Shown here: positions 8,577 through 18,840 of the stretch, in pieces
Position numbering within the stretch: the first letter of the stretch is position 1
Layout: every line of letters begins with the position of its first letter
DNA from: G963667675 sp965249215
Lineage (GTDB): Bacteria > Chloroflexota > Dehalococcoidia > Lucifugimonadales > UBA3495
Direction: 5' to 3'
DNA length: 64,000 bases
Assembly: GCA_965249215.1 (NCBI GenBank)
Contig: CBDFLN010000002.1
Span: forward strand, 806,001-870,000
The notes under the pieces: model-generated
What the model saw: only the letters and a program-made list of their open reading frames with translations
What the model was told of the DNA's origin: nothing
The model's database searches: none
Made by a program: the position numbers and the translations under genes

Positions 8577-9653
8577 CTAATTCAGGTTGTACACCCTGGC
8601 GGTGTTGCCGCCCACGATCTTGGCCTTTTCCTCCTCGGTACAGTCCCCAAGAATCTCCTCGAGTATCTCCCGGCTTCTGGGGAAGGTCGACGCTCCATGA
8701 GGATAGTCTGACCCCCACTGGAGGGTGTCTACGCCTATTAAGTCCCGCAGCTTGATGCCCAGCGCATCCTCCTGGACGCCAAGGAACACGTTATTGCGGA
8801 AAAAGTCGCTGGGAAGCACATCCCCTTTGAACTGGTACCCCCCAAAGGCGCTGTGGCTGTAATTGTGGTCCAGCCGATCCAGGAAGTGGGGGACCCAGGA
8901 TAGCCTATGCTCCACCGAGCCTATCTGGAGTTTCGGATAGCGCTCAAAAACGCCGCTCAAGATGATGTCCGCAAGCGACATCCGGACCCAGTGGTCGACG
9001 TTGCACATAAAAGCGGGCCTTGTCGTGTCCAGGTCTGCAAATTGTTGACCCGGGCCCGGACGATTGGTGGACTCGTGCAGGCCAAGGGGCATCCCCAGGT
9101 CCTGGGACGCAGCCCACAGCGGGTCATACTCCGGCCTATCGTAGGACCGCCCCTCCAGAGGATACACGGTGGTCGTAGCCCCCGCGAAGCCCATCTTGGC
9201 GCAACGTTCCATCTCCCTTACGCCCTCCCCTACGTCGTCAACGTTCACCATTGCGATGGCCTTGAGCCGGCTGGGGACCGCTCTGCAGAACTCTCCTACC
9301 CAATCGTTGTAGGCCCTGCAGTTGAACGTGAGTAGGTCACTATCCGGGCCGCTGTAGAGCATTAGACCGACCGTTGGATAGATGATACTCACGTCAACTC
9401 CATCTATGTCCATGTCTTTGACGTGCTCCTCGGGAATGTAACCCCCCAAACGCACCTCTTCGGCCCTGGGACCGGACCTGGCCCCTCCCGTAATGCCAAT
9501 TACTTTTCGGCCGTCGCAGAACCAGAAGTCGCCGCTTTCCAGACTTTCAACGCGAGGAACTCGGCCCTTGAACTTTGACTCGGCCCTGCTGCTCCACAAG
9601 TCTTCCGGTTCGAAGACGTGGTTGTCCGATGATATAACTCTGTAGCTGGACAT
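8577..9653 (-). CDS. Metal-dependent amidohydrolase (amidohydrolase 2 family)
   Basis: TIM-barrel hydrolase/decarboxylase of 358 residues in the ACMSD-like amidohydrolase 2 family. The metal-site pattern is complete: D10-x-H12 (SSDNHVFEP), H193 (PLGLHESTN), E248-H249 (SVEHRLSW) and D316 (WGSDYPH). Members act on diverse substrates, often aromatic or carboxylate degradation products; the substrate here cannot be read from sequence. The gene is directly upstream of pyrF on the same strand with a gap of 37 bases that holds the pyrF promoter. It is likely transcribed separately. Confidence 0.9.
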   Translation of the reverse strand: MSSYRVISSDNHVFEPEDLWSSRAESKFKGRVPRVESLESGDFWFCDGRKVIGITGGARSGPRAEEVRLGGYIPEEHVKDMDIDGVDVSIIYPTVGLMLYSGPDSDLLTFNCRAYNDWVGEFCRAVPSRLKAIAMVNVDDVGEGVREMERCAKMGFAGATTTVYPLEGRSYDRPEYDPLWAASQDLGMPLGLHESTNRPGPGQQFADLDTTRPAFMCNVDHWVRMSLADIILSGVFERYPKLQIGSVEHRLSWVPHFLDRLDHNYSHSAFGGYQFKGDVLPSDFFRNNVFLGVQEDALGIKLRDLIGVDTLQWGSDYPHGASTFPRSREILEEILGDCTEEEKAKIVGGNTARVYNLN

Positions 9654-10099
9654 GGTTGACCTCCCAGCGGTTATCGTTCAGGGGAATCTACTTCGGCTTG
9701 TCCGGTTACTTGGACTAATTGCGCGCTATTGGCCTGCAGAATCCCACCCACCCCTGCGGACACCTGTGATTGTGGTAAATTTGTCGGAGGATGTCAATTC
9801 ATCGTGTAGGGTCGGACGCCGGCGAGCTGCCCCTGTTGCTCAGCGGGTTTCCATTTCCTTTTGGGCTTGGGCCATCGGTCCAGGCATGCGGTGGCGCCGA
9901 TAACCCCGTTTCCAAACGAAACAGAGAAGCGGTGGAGCAACCGGGCCATAGAATGAACGCGACCATTAACCGTCATTCCGGCCAAGCCTGTCCACGTGGC
10001 AACGGGGAAGCCGGAATCTAGCGGCCCTGTGCACGGCGGATAACGGCACCCGGCATCTCGCATTCTGGGCAGGGTTCCAAGCATCATCCAGGAGGTCTG
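9654..10099. other. Intergenic region with nested palindromes (REP-like)
   Basis: Divergent spacer between the amidohydrolase and sfsA genes. No convincing gene is seen; the long open frame on the minus strand here is the antisense of sfsA. It contains an inverted repeat, ATTCCGGC (9975-9982) with GCCGGAAT (10010-10017), enclosing a perfect CCACGTGG (9992-9999). The outer arms, with flanking CGTC and CTAG, resemble dispersed palindromic elements seen in many bacterial genomes. Confidence 0.4.
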
Positions 10100-10789
10100 G
10101 TGGAATTTCCCGCGGGCCTGGTGGAGGGCCGGTTTAAGACAAGACTCAACCGGTTTCTGGCCATAGTCGAGGTGCAGGGCCGTGAGGTCGGCGTTCACGT
10201 GGCCAATTCCGGCCGTATGCGTGAAATCCTGGTCCCCGGATACCGTGTCCTGATTTCTCCCAAGCCCGGAGGCCACCGCAAGACCGGGTACGACCTGGCT
10301 CTGGTGGACTTGGGTACGGCCCTGGCCTCGGCAGATGCCCGGCTGCCCAACGCACTGGTCGCCGAAGCATTTTCCCAAGGGCGTCTCCCACAGTTTCGTG
10401 ACTACTCTGAAATGCAAGCGGAAGTCGTCTTCGGCGAAAGCCGGCTGGACCTCCGATTGCAGGGCCCCTCAGGTCTCTGTTACGTCGAGGCCAAGTCGGT
10501 TACTTTGGTGGTCGACGGCGTGGGCCTGTTTCCCGACGCTCCCACAACCAGGGGCGCCAAGCACGTGCGCAGCCTGGCCCAGGCGGTTAAGGAAGGACAC
10601 CGGGCCGCCGTGGTGTTCGTCGTCCAGCGGGACGACGCCCATGCCCTCCGACCCCACGACGAAGCTGACCCGGACTTCGGCGCAGCCCTCCGGGAATCTG
10701 TGGCTGCCGGCGTGGAAGCCCTGGCCTATGGCTGCCGGGTTACGGAAACCGGGATAACCCTCGGTCGCCGCCTCCCTGTGGAACTTTGA
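10100..10789 (+). CDS. sfsA: SfsA family nuclease-like protein
   Basis: Member of the SfsA family (sugar fermentation stimulation protein), with an N-terminal OB-like part and a PD-(D/E)xK-like nuclease fold. Family landmarks are present: RFKTRLNRFLAIVEVQG, HVANSGRMREILVPG, RLDLRL...CYVEAKSVTLV (the D...E-A-K core) and FPDAPTTRGAKHVRSL. At 229 residues it matches the family length. The start is GTG 10100, preceded by GGAGG at 10091-10095. The physiological role is not settled even in E. coli. It stands alone, followed by a minisatellite. Confidence 0.93.
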   Translation: MEFPAGLVEGRFKTRLNRFLAIVEVQGREVGVHVANSGRMREILVPGYRVLISPKPGGHRKTGYDLALVDLGTALASADARLPNALVAEAFSQGRLPQFRDYSEMQAEVVFGESRLDLRLQGPSGLCYVEAKSVTLVVDGVGLFPDAPTTRGAKHVRSLAQAVKEGHRAAVVFVVQRDDAHALRPHDEADPDFGAALRESVAAGVEALAYGCRVTETGITLGRRLPVEL

Positions 10790-10856
10790 CCCCGAATCTC
10801 AGCGCCTATCCAACAGAGGGAAGTGTTAAGCTCGTCTTATGGCTCACAATTGGCCC

Positions 10857-11111
10857 ACAGTCATCCCCGCGCACCTGACCGTCACTCCCGCTGGTCTCAC
10901 CAGCACTCCCACGGGTCTCACCGTCACTCCCGCTGGTCTCACCAGCACTCCCGCGCACCTGACCGTCACTCCCGCGGGTCTCACCAGCACTCCCGCGCAC
11001 CTGACCGTCACTCCCACGGGTCGTCTCACCAGCACTCCCGCGCACCTGACCGTCACTCCCACGGGTCTCACCAGCGCTCCCGCGGGTCTCACCAGTACTC
11101 CCGCGCAGGGA
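10857..11111 (+). repeat. 21-bp minisatellite, 12 units
   Basis: Twelve head-to-tail units of 21 bases (7 codons). One unit (11004-11027) carries a 3-base insertion, so the reading frame is kept throughout. Two types alternate, ACCGTCACTCCC... and ACCAGCACTCCC..., giving a 42-base higher-order period, with a variable last third (GCTGGTCTC, ACGGGTCTC or GCGCACCTG). The first and last units are degenerate. The array is open in more than one frame on both strands. On the plus strand a 114-codon frame (ATG 10839 to 11183) would encode TVTPAGL/TSTPAHL heptads. No ribosome site is close to that ATG, so I do not call it a gene. Confidence 0.9.
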
Positions 11112-11276
11112 GGGCATTGCATAGCCTGGCCTAGGCTGTCCGTTCGCCCTGAGGGAAATCGAAGGGCGAGCGGACAGCTGTAGTTGTGCCAGGGTCTCAG
11201 CAGGCGGGAATCTAAAAGCCAACACCCTGGCCTATGTCAATTGAGTCTTACACCTGCCCGTCCAAGAGGAGCGCAT

Positions 11277-12050
11277 TTGCCAGGCCGTAGCTCAGCCAAC
11301 AATATGCCCCGGAAGACCCCAGGAGGCCCAAGAAAGGCCCCAGGGCTGGCAGACGGCAGAGACGTGCTGCGGGAAATAAACCGGCGCCTCTACGCGGCCT
11401 ACGGCCCCCAGGGCTGGTGGCCAGGCGACGGCCCTTTTGACGTGGTGGTCGGGGCGATCCTGACCCAGGCCGCCGCCTGGACCAACGTGGAACGGGCCAT
11501 AGCCGCCATGAAGCAGGCGGGCTGCTGGTCTATCCAGGCTATACACGCCATGCCTGCCGCCGACCTGGCCCTCGTCATTCGCCCCAGCGGCTACTTCAAC
11601 GCCAAGGCCCAAAAGCTCAAGGCCTTTGCCAAGCACGTTGTTGATGGGTACGACGGGGGTCTGCAGTCCTTCCTAAGCCGGGAGCTTGGGCCGTTGCGAG
11701 AGGAGTTGCTATCAATCTACGGCATAGGCCCGGAGACCGCCGACGACATCCTGGTCTACGCCGCGGAAAAGCCGTCATTCGTCATCGACGCCTACACTCG
11801 TAGGATCGTGCAGCGCCTGGGCCTGTTGCCTCTGGACGCGAAATCCAGCTACCAGGCCTACCAGGACTTGTTCCACAGCAACTTGGACGAGGACGTTCCC
11901 CTGTTCAACGAATATCATGCTCTGCTGGACCGTCACGCTAAGGATACCTGCGCCCCAGTCCCCCGCTGCGCCGCCTGCTGCCTCAACGACATCTGCGCCA
12001 CTGGAATAGCCGCCGCCGCAGAGGCCCCGTCCCCGCCTGATCTCTCCTAG
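11277..12050 (+). CDS. Endonuclease III-like HhH-GPD DNA glycosylase (COG2231/MagIII-like)
   Basis: Base-excision repair protein of 257 residues. The HhH motif (YGIGPETADDIL) and the catalytic Asp region (FVIDAYTRRIVQRLG) are clear. The position of the catalytic Lys in true endonuclease III (GVGxKTA) is Glu here, which predicts a monofunctional glycosylase without lyase activity, as in the 3-methyladenine enzyme MagIII. WWPGDGPFDVVVGAILTQ fits that group. A C-terminal iron-sulphur motif reads C-x5-C-x2-C-x5-C. The start is TTG 11277, five bases after AAGAGGAG (11264-11271); the longer frame from 11184 has no ribosome site, and ATG 11304 is an alternative. Substrate unproven. Confidence 0.85.
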   Translation: MPGRSSANNMPRKTPGGPRKAPGLADGRDVLREINRRLYAAYGPQGWWPGDGPFDVVVGAILTQAAAWTNVERAIAAMKQAGCWSIQAIHAMPAADLALVIRPSGYFNAKAQKLKAFAKHVVDGYDGGLQSFLSRELGPLREELLSIYGIGPETADDILVYAAEKPSFVIDAYTRRIVQRLGLLPLDAKSSYQAYQDLFHSNLDEDVPLFNEYHALLDRHAKDTCAPVPRCAACCLNDICATGIAAAAEAPSPPDLS

Positions 12051-12490
12051 CCAGGTACCTGGACAATTCGCAAAGCCCGGTATCCCGCCTGCCACACACG
12101 CGTCCATGCCCCCGACGCCCGCCTCGACACCCCTCCACTGTCACATCCCCATTGACAGCCCCGAAGGCCAAAATGCAAACTAGAATCACATAGCCCAAAC
12201 GCCAACTAGCAACCCTATTGTTCTTGAATTGGTCCAACGAACAACGAATCAACCCAAAGCGCCTCGGCTTCCCGTCGTGCAGTTCCGGCGCATTCGCCGT
12301 CCAGGCTCCGTCAGCCTCAACGCCCTTCGTAGCGGCTCATAGTGGCCCATGATGGCTCAGAAAATTAAAAGACCTCCTTCCTCGCGCCTGCAGGCACCCC
12401 GGCCGGATTGGCCGAGATGCGTACTAACCGCAGGACCTGCGTGATGCCCCCAATGCCGCCTTGTGTTCCCGGTGAGGCAGGGAGAAAACC
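12051..12490. other. Intergenic region, nothing recognised
   Basis: About 440 bases between the glycosylase gene and the broken oxidoreductase gene. No open frame with coding character, RNA fold or repeat was recognised. A GGGAGA ribosome site at its end belongs to the next gene. Confidence 0.5.
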
Positions 12491-13678
12491 ATGACCCTAG
12501 CAACTGCGGACATAGTCGTCGTTGGCGGTGGCGTCAATGGGCCCAGCATCGCCATGCACCTGGCCCGTATGGGCGCCGGCAAGGTGGTCCTGGTCGAGAA
12601 GGGCGGCCTGGCCGGCGGCGCAAGCGGGCAGTCGGGCGCCATGGTCCGCGAGCACTACCTTCACCCGGTCCTGGTCAAGATGGCCGTCGAGTCCAGCGAG
12701 ATATTCCATAACTTCGCCGACGCCATCGGCGGCGACGCAGGGTTCATCCAGACGGGCAGGCTCCTGTTGTTCCCGGAGTGCGACCAGGAGGCCGCCCGCG
12801 CCAACGTCGAGATGAACCGCTCCCTTGGCGCAAACATCGAGACTGTGGAGCCGTCCCAGCTGGCCAAAATCGTGCCCAATATGGACACCGACGGGGTAGC
12901 CTTGGGCGCCTAAGAACCAACCTCCGGCTACGCAGACCCGGTGGCCGCGACCTACGCCTACGCCGACCGGGCGAGGGACCGCGGCGCAGAGATACTTACC
13001 CAGACCACGGTCACCGGCGTGGCTGCGTCGGGAGGCAGAATCACCGGCGTAGAAACCGAACGCGGCCTGATTTCAACTCCGGCGGCGGTGGTTGCCACAG
13101 GCCCCTGGTGCAACCGGCTGGCTGTTACCGTCGGAGAGCACATGCCGGTAACCTCCATTCGGGTCCAGATGGTCCATTGGAGGCGTCCGCCCGTGCTGGA
13201 GGATATGACTACGACAATCATCGACCACACCATGGGTGTGTACTTACGGGCGGACTCGGACTATCGGACACTGGTTGGAGGCGAGGCTCCTCGCGACTTG
13301 AAGGAGGTAGTAGACCCGGACTCCTACAAGCTCAACGCGGACCACGACAAGATTCTAGACCTCTCGGGACGCGTCACGCGCCGGTTCCCCGACTTCGCCG
13401 CCGCCGTCTTCAGAGGCGGCTACGGCGCTCTCTACGACATGACCCCCGACGGCAACCCGGTCCTCGACCGTTCCGGTGCCGTCGAAGGCCTCTACTGGGC
13501 CGTTGGATTCAGCGGACACGGGTTCAAGCTGTCTCCAGTCGTCGGGCGCATGGTCGCCGAGCTGGTGATGCACGGGGCATCGAAACACCACCCTGTCCAT
13601 CGCTTCCGGGCCGGCAGGTTTGCCTCCGGCGAGACTCTCAGCCCCGAGCGGCCTTACCGCGCCACCGACCATCCGTAA
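12491..13678 (+). pseudogene. FAD-dependent oxidoreductase (DAO family) with one in-frame stop
   Basis: Flavin amine oxidase of the glycine/sarcosine oxidase (DAO) family, about 395 codons. The N-terminal FAD site is intact (VVGGGVNGPSIAMHLARMG), followed by GASGQSGAMVREHYLHP, and the C-terminal FAD segment reads PDGNPVLDRSG...GLYWAVGFSGHGFKLSPVVG. A single TAA at 12911-12913 interrupts it. Both halves are in the same frame, and reading through gives GVALGA-stop-EPTSGYADP. Relatives usually have a Tyr or other residue before this Glu, so one substitution (TAT/TAC to TAA) explains the stop. Every downstream motif is intact, so the loss is recent, an assembly error, or read-through. A ribosome site (GGGAGA) precedes ATG 12491. 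Confidence 0.8.
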
Positions 13679-13912
13679 GCGCTGCACGGCCTTGCACAAA
13701 TACATGATTTTAGTGTGCATTCGTCCCGGTGTGCCGGGATAGCGCAGGCCCTCCATTACGGTTATACTTACTTTGAAGGCTTATTCGTTTCGGAAATCGC
13801 AGATACGTCTTTGGTTTCCGGTTAACTTTCAAAGCCTAATTGACATAATCCGTATAGCGGGCCAAGACGGGAAGCCAGAGCATCCCGAACTCGAACGGCC
13901 TCCGGAGTAGAG

Positions 13913-15202
<1,290 letters not shown>

Positions 15203-15350
15203 CCGTAGCTTGGCATACTCACCGCCCGACGTGCTCAGCCGGCTCCGCCTTGCCAGTCCCCTGACAACAAGCGTGGGCTCAAGTCGGCCCACGGTTAGGG
15301 CGTTTACCATGCCCAAGACTTTCTCGAACCCGTGGAGGCGGCCCTGAGGT

Positions 15351-15833
15351 ATGGGAGTCCTGGACTGGATTCTGCTGGTCATCCGATGGGCCCACGCAGT
15401 GGCCGCAGTCGCCTGGGTAGGCGGCGGCATCTTCTATATCATGGTGTTGCGGCCCGCCCTGCGCCGGACCTCGCTGTCCCCCGAGACCAACCGGGTCGTT
15501 GGGGTCGAGTTTCGCGGCCTGGTCAACACCGCCATTGCCGTCCTCCTGTTGACCGGCGTCATGCTGTCCGTCGCCCGGCTGACCGAAGATTCAATCACCA
15601 TCGCCTACGTCGCCGTGCTGGTGGTCAAAATCGTCCTGGCCCTCTACATGTTCTACGTCGTCCGGTTCCTGCGCCCGGCCACCTATACCGAAGGGGATAA
15701 GGCCGCGACAGGCTGGTTGGGCAATGTGCGGGCCGGCTTGACGAGCGCCGGAGCGGTGCTGATAATCGGCCTCATCGTCATTGGCCTGGCCGACGTGCTT
15801 GCCTTCCTGTTCGAGGACAGCCTTCGGCAATAA
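15351..15833 (+). CDS. CopD-like four-helix membrane protein
   Basis: Integral membrane protein of 160 residues with four predicted helices: residues about 4-28, 52-75, 80-103 and 130-155. The first helix pattern (IRWAHAVAAVAWVGGGIFYIM) with its His matches CopD/DUF2269-like proteins, in which membrane His residues may bind copper or haem. It is followed 40 bases on by the Trm112-like gene. The exact substrate or role is unknown. Confidence 0.7.
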   Translation: MGVLDWILLVIRWAHAVAAVAWVGGGIFYIMVLRPALRRTSLSPETNRVVGVEFRGLVNTAIAVLLLTGVMLSVARLTEDSITIAYVAVLVVKIVLALYMFYVVRFLRPATYTEGDKAATGWLGNVRAGLTSAGAVLIIGLIVIGLADVLAFLFEDSLRQ

Positions 15834-15873
15834 GGCGCACCCAGCCGCCTACTACGTTGTCGCGTGGGGTAAC

Positions 15874-16056
15874 TTGAAAAAAGACCTGATGGAAATACTG
15901 GCTTGCCCGGTCTGCAAAGGCCCGCTGAAGCTGCAGGTGGTGGCTGAAGAGGGGGACGAGATTATAACCGGGTCGTTGGTATGCCGGCAGTGCAGCGAGA
16001 CCTATCCCATCGACGACGCCATCCCCAACCTGCTGCCCCCGGATATGCGCAGCTAA
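15874..16056 (+). CDS. Trm112-family zinc-ribbon protein
   Basis: Protein of 60 residues of the Trm112/YcaR family. It has MEILACPVCKGPLKL, a second pair VCRQC, and the closing YPIDDAIPNLLPP, the standard family signature. The two CxxC pairs form a zinc ribbon. In eukaryotes and archaea relatives activate methyltransferases; bacterial members are less defined. The start is TTG 15874 (LKKDLMEIL); a longer frame to 15781 overlaps the previous gene and lacks family similarity. Confidence 0.85.
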   Translation: MKKDLMEILACPVCKGPLKLQVVAEEGDEIITGSLVCRQCSETYPIDDAIPNLLPPDMRS

Positions 16057-16117
16057 CCGAGTACGCCGCTTTGTCCCGCTGGGGTCGCAGCCCTACCTGA
16101 TACTCTTGGGGAGCGCT

Positions 16118-17059
16118 TCACACCCGCTGATACTTGGAGATGCTCCGCAGCTCCCGCGGCGGGTCCATGCCGCTGCCGCGGATGGTGTACGACACCTCGG
16201 AGACGTAGAGATCTCCGTGAGAATCCACCGCTATTCCGTGTGGGGCGATGAACTGCCCCGGACCCTCCCCTTCTTCAGGCGCGCCGAACAGGCATACCCG
16301 GTTGCCGTCCAGGTCGTAGACCGACACCCGGTGCCCCAGCCCGGGAGCGTCGTCCACCCCCGGCATGCCGTTGAGTTCCCCCACGTAGATGTGGTCTTGC
16401 CACAGGACCATTGAGTCGGGCCTGTGGATGTTGTTCCACATGGTTGTGAAGTTTCCCTTGGGGTCGAAGACCTGAATCCGGTGCGCCTCCCGGTCCACCA
16501 CGTACACCCGGTCGTCGCTGTCCACGGCGATGTTGTGCGGGCGTATGAACTGCCCCGCGTCGATGCCGGAGCTGCCCCAGGAGAATTTATACTCGCCCGA
16601 TGCCGTGTAAACGTGAATCCGGGCGTTGCCGTACCCGTCTGAGATGTAGATGTCGCCGTTGCTGGGCATGATCGCCGCCGACGTGGGCCGGTTGAAAGGC
16701 TGGCCGCTCCATATAGGGGCTGGGTGGTCCCGCTGCCCGATCTCCATCAGCTTCTCGCCGTCCCGGCTGAACTTCTGGATGGTGTGTATGCCGTCGTCGG
16801 CCGCCAGCAGCGAATCGTCGTGGGCTATGTACAGGCCGTGGGTACGGTTGCTGAACAGTCCCTCGCCGAACGTGCGGAGGAAATTCCCCTCCCGGTCTAA
16901 AACAATGAAGGGGTGCTCCCCCCTTGTCAGGACGTAGACGTTGTCGTCGGAGTCTACAGCCACGCCCGGGCATTCCAAGAAGCGAATCCCAGAAGGCAGT
17001 TTCGCCCATCCGGCCACGTACTTGTACTGGAAGTCGCCGGAACCAAAGGTTTCAGGCAT
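16118..17059 (-). CDS. NHL-repeat beta-propeller protein (peptidyl-amidating-lyase-like)
   Basis: Protein of 313 residues built from about six NHL repeats, each with a G-x-A-V-D-S-D-x-x-V-Y-V core: CPGVAVDSDDNVYVLTRG, RPHNIAVDSDDRVYVVDRE and APHGIAVDSHGDLYVSE. Full-length arrangement resembles the peptidyl-alpha-hydroxyglycine alpha-amidating lyase-like group common in Chloroflexota and Actinobacteria. No signal peptide is visible. I chose ATG 17059 because GAGGAG lies five bases upstream; a start at 17071 would include that site. Lyase activity is not proven for such bacterial proteins. Confidence 0.85.
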   Translation of the reverse strand: MPETFGSGDFQYKYVAGWAKLPSGIRFLECPGVAVDSDDNVYVLTRGEHPFIVLDREGNFLRTFGEGLFSNRTHGLYIAHDDSLLAADDGIHTIQKFSRDGEKLMEIGQRDHPAPIWSGQPFNRPTSAAIMPSNGDIYISDGYGNARIHVYTASGEYKFSWGSSGIDAGQFIRPHNIAVDSDDRVYVVDREAHRIQVFDPKGNFTTMWNNIHRPDSMVLWQDHIYVGELNGMPGVDDAPGLGHRVSVYDLDGNRVCLFGAPEEGEGPGQFIAPHGIAVDSHGDLYVSEVSYTIRGSGMDPPRELRSISKYQRV

Positions 17060-17216
17060 TGGTCTCCTCATTGACGGCGTTGGGTCTTGGAATATAGGCA
17101 GGGTTGGCCTGGCCGGTTCGGCCCAGTTGGCGCAGCAGTACGTGGCTGATGACCTGGCCCTACGTCAGGCTCGCTGCGTTAGGTCGTCCACGGAACCCCT
17201 TGGAATGACTTCAGGG

Positions 17217-18413
17217 CTACCGGCGCTCGAATACCGCCGCCACTCCCTGTCCTCCGCCGACGCACATGGTCTCCAGGCCGAACTGGGCGTCCCTCCGCTC
17301 CATTTCGTGCAGCATGGTGGTAAGTATCCGGGCTCCGGTGGCGCCAATGGGATGACCCAGTGAGATGCCCGACCCATTCACGTTCAGTTTGTCCTCGTGG
17401 GGCAGCTTCCACTCCCGCAACACCGCCAGCACCTGCGCGGCGAAAGCCTCGTTCAGCTCTATCAGGTCCATGTCGTGCAGCGTCATGCCAAGTTTGTCCA
17501 TCAGCTTGGCGGCCGCCGGGACCGGGCCAATGCCCATGTAAGCCGGATGGCAGCCGGAGACCGCCCACCCCTTCAGGAACCCCTTGGCCTCCAAGCCCAA
17601 TTCTTCGAGCTTGTCCGCCGCCACCACCAAGCAAACCGAGGCCGCGTCGTTCTGGCTGCTGGCATTCCCGGCAGTCACGGTCCCGTCCTTCATCATGGGA
17701 CGCAGCCTAGCCAGTGCCTCCAACGAAGTGTCGGCCCGCGGCCCTTCGTCCTTGCTGAATATCACGGGGTCGCCCCGGCGTTGGGGCACCGGCACGTCGA
17801 CGATTTCCGCATCGAACTTGCCTTCCTCCCAGGCGGCAACGGCCCTCTGGTGGCTCCTCAAGGCGTACTCGTCCTGCTCCTCCCGGGGTATCTCGTATTG
17901 CTTGGCCAGGTTCTCGGCCGTCTCGATCATGCCCGATATGAACCCGAACCGTTCTTCAGGCGAAGCGGTTTCCCGGGCGCGGGACAGCCGGTCGTGGAAT
18001 GTAACCGAACCCAGCCGCGCCCCCCAGCGGGACTCGGTTACATAATATTCGGCGTTGCTCATGCTCTCCACGCCGCCGGCGACCACCACGTCGGCGTTAT
18101 CGGTCTGCACCAGCATCGCTCCATTTAAGATCGCTTGCAGGCCAGACGAGCAACGGCGGTCCAACTGGTAGCCGGGGACTTCGATGGGCAGGCCTGCTTT
18201 CATAGAAGAGATCCGGCCTATTGCCGGGTTTTCGCCGTTGGGGTAGCCGTGGCCGATGATAACGTCGTCCACCTTGGCGGGGTCCAGGCCGCTGCGTTCC
18301 AGGGCCGCTTTTATCGCCAGGCTACCCAGGTCCGCAGCCTGGACTCCTCTTAAAGCCCCGCCGTAACCTGCGACGGCTGTGCGCACCGGTGATACAATCG
18401 CAACTTCGCGCAT
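17217..18413 (-). CDS. Acetyl-CoA acetyltransferase (thiolase)
   Basis: Thiolase of 398 residues that condenses or cleaves acyl-CoA. Complete active site: nucleophilic Cys in QLDRRCSSGLQAI, HPAYMGIGPVPA, NEAFAAQ, GHPIGATGARI with the catalytic His, and CVGGGQG with the second Cys. Length and N-terminus (REVAIVSPVRTAVAGYGG) are standard. Biosynthetic versus degradative use cannot be told; no other beta-oxidation gene is adjacent. Confidence 0.95.
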   Translation of the reverse strand: MREVAIVSPVRTAVAGYGGALRGVQAADLGSLAIKAALERSGLDPAKVDDVIIGHGYPNGENPAIGRISSMKAGLPIEVPGYQLDRRCSSGLQAILNGAMLVQTDNADVVVAGGVESMSNAEYYVTESRWGARLGSVTFHDRLSRARETASPEERFGFISGMIETAENLAKQYEIPREEQDEYALRSHQRAVAAWEEGKFDAEIVDVPVPQRRGDPVIFSKDEGPRADTSLEALARLRPMMKDGTVTAGNASSQNDAASVCLVVAADKLEELGLEAKGFLKGWAVSGCHPAYMGIGPVPAAAKLMDKLGMTLHDMDLIELNEAFAAQVLAVLREWKLPHEDKLNVNGSGISLGHPIGATGARILTTMLHEMERRDAQFGLETMCVGGGQGVAAVFERR

Positions 18414-18840
18414 CGGTGTCTCCTCTGACTACAGGATAGTTGGGGTCCGGTTTAACGGCGGAACAGCGCCCCGGATATCATACCATGTAGGGCGCTGGAG
18501 ATGTCTTTAGTATGCAACCGTCCATGTTAGGCCCCGCATTACACCATCAACCCGCCTTCGAGCTTGCTGCCAACCGCTTCAGATTTTGCGCCCAGGTTCT
18601 AGGTGTGGCAGTTCGGTATATTCAGTGGCCTCAACTGCCCACAGCGTTCATCAACTCCCCAAGTGGTTAAGCACTGTTCATGTAGAACAAATCACCTGCA
18701 CTTAAACCTTGTCCGTATACCCAACAGGAGTACAACGATCGCGGAAAGTTCAGTATTCCCAATATATGGCTTCGAAATTGATTGAATACATGAGTCTCCC
18801 CCAGTTAAGCTAAAGTCAAACGGTAGGTAAAGTTAGACAC
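18414..18840. other. Intergenic region, base composition turns A+T-richer
   Basis: About 427 bases upstream of the DUF488 gene. From roughly 18600 the sequence is visibly richer in A and T than the flanking chromosome, marking the left edge of the island at 18.6-20.9 kb. No gene, repeat or attachment site was recognised. Confidence 0.5.

Noticed and set aside
9794..10417. 207-codon minus-strand frame over the spacer and sfsA
   Set aside because: Overlaps sfsA in antisense; no ribosome site and no recognisable motif.
10857..11111. CRISPR array
   Set aside because: Units are directly tandem with no unique spacers; the period is 21 bases.
10839..11183. Repeat-protein gene
   Set aside because: No ribosome site near ATG 10839 and several other frames are equally open; kept as a finding only.
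11184..11276. N-terminal extension of the glycosylase
   Set aside because: No homology-like character and a better start (TTG 11277) has a ribosome site.
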